Below, piece by piece: positions 5,468-7,630 of a DNA stretch of 7,630 nt (its first letter is position 1; each line of letters starts with the position of its first letter). This DNA is from Clostridiaceae bacterium (GTDB lineage: Bacteria > Bacillota > Clostridia > Saccharofermentanales > UBA5734): NCBI GenBank assembly GCA_012522285.1, contig JAAYKS010000035.1:1-7630 (forward strand), given 5' to 3'. Position numbers and translations under genes: made by a program. The notes under the pieces are model-generated. The model ran no database searches, was not told the origin of the DNA, and saw only the letters and a list, made by a program, of their open reading frames with translations.

Positions 5468-7630
5468 TACGGGCGGGTCCTGTCCGTGCACGCAGGCAGC
5501 GATCATGAGTTTGATCCGGTTCAACTGATTCACTTCGCTGGCCCCGGGATCGTAGTCGACAGGGACGATGTTCGCCTGCGGATAGAGCCGGCGGATTTCC
5601 CGGATCATTCCCTTGCCGGTCACATGGTTGGGAAGACAGGCAAACGGCTGCGCGCAGATGATATTGGGGACATCCGATCCGATCAGTTCCAGCATTTCGG
5701 CCGTCAGGAACCACCCTTCCCCACTGGCGTTGCCCAGCGACAACACCTTGCGCGCCATCGTGGCCAGTTGCTCGATCCGGGGAGGGACCGCAAACAGCCC
5801 GCTGCGCCTCAACGCGGTGCGCACCGGACCGCGCATCGACTCCAAAAAGCCGATAGCCGCATGACCCACCACCGCCGACAGGAGGGGGGCTCCCATGTGC
5901 CGAACCTTCCAGATTCCGCTCCGGAAACTGTACAGGAAGAAATCCAGCAATCCGGGGACACAGGCCTCGCAGCCTTCGGACTCGATGACGTCAACCGCGT
6001 GGTTGTTCGCGTCCGGGTGGAATTTCACCAGAATTTCGCCTACCAAACCCACGCGCGGTTTGCGCCGGCTTTTGTCAAAATCAAACGTCGTAAACGCGGA
6101 TACAATCCCTCGGACCAGAGTTCTGTAGCCCATGCGGCGGCGACGGCCCGGCGGGGGATTCAAAAAGTCGGCACAGGCATCCAGCCAGGTTCTGTACAGC
6201 CGATCCGCTCCTCCGGGTTCCTTTTCATAAGGACGTACACGCAACAGGGCGGTCTGCAGCAAATCCCCCAGGACGAGCGCCCGCACGACGCGTATCAGCA
6301 GGCCCGCCGAGAAACGGAATCCCGGGTTGGTCTCGATCCCCTGTACGCTGAGCGACAAAACCGGCACTTGTCCGTAACCGGCGTCCTGCAAAGCCTTGCG
6401 CAGGAACGCGACATAGTTGGTGGCCCGGCAGGCGCCTCCGGTCTGCGTGATCATCAGCGTGCAGGCGTCCGGATCGAACCGGCCCGACTGCAGCGCATGG
6501 ATCAACTGCCCGACCACCAGGATCGAGGGATAACACGCGTCGTTGTTTACATATTTCAGACCGGTTTCCACATCCGCCGGACCGGCTTTGTCCAGGATTT
6601 CCACCCGGTATCCGGATCGATTGAGTGCGGCGGAAATGAGTTCAAAATGGACCGGCGACATCTGAGGTGCCACCAGGGTATGTGTTTTTTTCATCTCTCG
6701 GGTGAATGGTCTGCGTTCCAGGCGATAGGGCCTTCCCGGCACCGGCGCCTTCCCCGTTTTGGCGCGCTCTTCGATGGCGGCTTTCAGGGAACGGATCCGG
6801 ATGCGGGCGGCTCCCAGACTGCTGACCTCGTCGATTTTGAGCAGGGTATACATCTTGCCCGATGCTTCGAGAATCTCCTGCACCTGGTCCGTGGTGACCG
6901 CATCCAGTCCGCAGCCAAACGAGTTGAGCTGGACCATCTCCAGTTCGGGTGCCTGCGCGACATAGGCCGCGGCCTCGTACAACCTGGCATGGTAGGTCCA
7001 TTGGTCGACCGACCGGATCGGGCGTTCCAGTATCCCCTCGCCCGCAATGCTGTCCTCGGTCAGCACCGCGAACCCGAGTCCCGTGATCATGTCCGGGATG
7101 CCGTGATGTACTTCCGGATCCGCGTGATACGGGCGGCCGGCGAGCACGATGCCGATCTTCCCCTGTGCGCGCAAATCCCGCACCGTTTTTTCGCCCATCG
7201 CCCGCATGTCTTCGCGGAAACGTGCCTGTTCGGCCATTCCCTCCCGTACCGCGTCGGTCGCCTCCTGACGCGTCACACCCCAGGAAGCAAAGACCTCCGC
7301 CAGCTTTTTTGCCAGCACGTCCGGCTTGTGCATGGGCAGGAAGGGGTTCAAATACCGGATGTTTCGCTCCCGCAGCACATCCATGTTCGCGCGGATCACT
7401 TCGGGATAGGAGGTCACGATCGGACAGTTATAGTGATTTCCCGCGCGCGGGTTTTCCTCCTGCTCGTAGGGTAAATCCGGATAGAAGATCGTTCCGATCT
7501 CCTGCTCCACCAGATCGACGATGTGTCCATGGACCAGTTTGGCCGGATAACAGACACTTTCGCTCGGGATGGTTTCCATCCCCTTCTCAAAAATCGCGTG
7601 GGTGGAGCGGTCCGATAAAAGGACGCGAAA
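5441..7630 (-). CDS. acyl-CoA dehydratase activase-related protein, N-terminal part cut off by window edge
   Basis: The frame is open to the window edge. The 729 visible residues are the C-terminal half of a family usually about 1400 residues long, in which one or two ASKHA-type ATPase domains (BcrAD/BadFG) come first, outside this window. The visible part starts within the DUF2229-like region: C27 in SESVCYPAKLVHGH and C69 in NHYNCPIV. Further conserved blocks are LNSFGCGLDAVTTDQV (C240), KIDEVSSLGAARIRIRSL, NNDACYPSILV (C366), QTGGACRATNY (C401), VGLVGEILVKFHPDANNH, and near the end AQPFACLPNHVTGKG (C659 and C665 flank QPF) with DYDPGASEVNQLNRIKLM. A second domain begins near residue 313 (MKKTHTLVAPQMSP). 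Relatives resemble 2-hydroxyacyl-CoA dehydratase activators fused to a dehydratase-like iron-sulfur domain, so an ATP-driven electron-transfer role is likely. The substrate is unknown. An ATG at 7579 is internal: conserved sequence (VLLSDRSTHAIFEKG) continues upstream of it. Confidence 0.88.
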   Translation of the reverse strand, partial: FRVLLSDRSTHAIFEKGMETIPSESVCYPAKLVHGHIVDLVEQEIGTIFYPDLPYEQEENPRAGNHYNCPIVTSYPEVIRANMDVLRERNIRYLNPFLPMHKPDVLAKKLAEVFASWGVTRQEATDAVREGMAEQARFREDMRAMGEKTVRDLRAQGKIGIVLAGRPYHADPEVHHGIPDMITGLGFAVLTEDSIAGEGILERPIRSVDQWTYHARLYEAAAYVAQAPELEMVQLNSFGCGLDAVTTDQVQEILEASGKMYTLLKIDEVSSLGAARIRIRSLKAAIEERAKTGKAPVPGRPYRLERRPFTREMKKTHTLVAPQMSPVHFELISAALNRSGYRVEILDKAGPADVETGLKYVNNDACYPSILVVGQLIHALQSGRFDPDACTLMITQTGGACRATNYVAFLRKALQDAGYGQVPVLSLSVQGIETNPGFRFSAGLLIRVVRALVLGDLLQTALLRVRPYEKEPGGADRLYRTWLDACADFLNPPPGRRRRMGYRTLVRGIVSAFTTFDFDKSRRKPRVGLVGEILVKFHPDANNHAVDVIESEGCEACVPGLLDFFLYSFRSGIWKVRHMGAPLLSAVVGHAAIGFLESMRGPVRTALRRSGLFAVPPRIEQLATMARKVLSLGNASGEGWFLTAEMLELIGSDVPNIICAQPFACLPNHVTGKGMIREIRRLYPQANIVPVDYDPGASEVNQLNRIKLMIAACVHGQDPPVSPSVQDAL

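Noticed and set aside
5486..7474. 662-codon open frame on the plus strand, antisense to the activase-related gene
   Set aside because: It is a shadow of a conserved gene in GC-rich DNA. Its translation is rich in Arg, His, Gly and Pro, with no recognisable domain, and the minus-strand frame has clear family motifs throughout.
5441..7579. Activase-related protein starting at the ATG at 7579
   Set aside because: The frame has no stop up to the window edge and the upstream residues (VLLSDRSTHAIFEKG) fit the family pattern, so the gene is simply cut by the window.

Overview
The window is a tightly packed, GC-rich stretch in which every gene I can support lies on the minus strand. Read in the direction of transcription (from 7630 down to 1), the order is: the C-terminal part of a large acyl-CoA dehydratase activase-related protein, cut by the window edge; a small membrane protein that looks like the S component of an ECF vitamin transporter; an ECF-type RNA polymerase sigma factor; its membrane-bound zinc-finger anti-sigma factor; DNA polymerase I (polA); and the first four fifths of dephospho-CoA kinase (coaE), cut by the other edge. 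Gaps between genes are 69 nt or less and one junction overlaps, so no stretch of 300 bases lacks a gene. I see no tRNA, rRNA, CRISPR array, insertion sequence or phage gene.

The content points to an anaerobic, high-GC member of the Firmicutes (Clostridia or a relative). Activase-related proteins of this type and stand-alone ECF-transporter S components are typical of that group. The polA and coaE neighbourhood is also familiar from Firmicutes, although mutM, which lies between them in Bacillus, is absent here. The Shine-Dalgarno sequences are strong (AGGAGG, GGGAGG, AGAGGTGA). This placement is inference from gene content, not from a marker gene.

From 7630 to 5441 lies the activase-related protein, with its conserved cysteines and the QPF-C-LPN signature near its end. 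From 5440 to 5346 is a junction holding a perfect TATAAT box over the upstream stop codon, a small hairpin, and a 32-codon reading frame joined to its neighbours by TAATG and ATGA overlaps. From about 5379 to 4813 is the S component. From 4768 to 3197 is a two-gene signalling module, sigma factor then anti-sigma factor, expected to sense something at the membrane and redirect RNA polymerase. The anti-sigma stop codon overlaps the polA start codon (TTGA), so polA is probably translated from the same message and may be raised when the sigma factor is active. coaE follows after 37 nt with a very good ribosome binding site.

The points most worth a second look are the coupling of polA to a sigma/anti-sigma pair; a short GC stem with a 4-nt loop in every non-overlapping gene junction; the possible leader ORF before the S component; and the run of three non-AUG starts (TTG, GTG, TTG). 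I did not find a clearly new defence or mobile system here.
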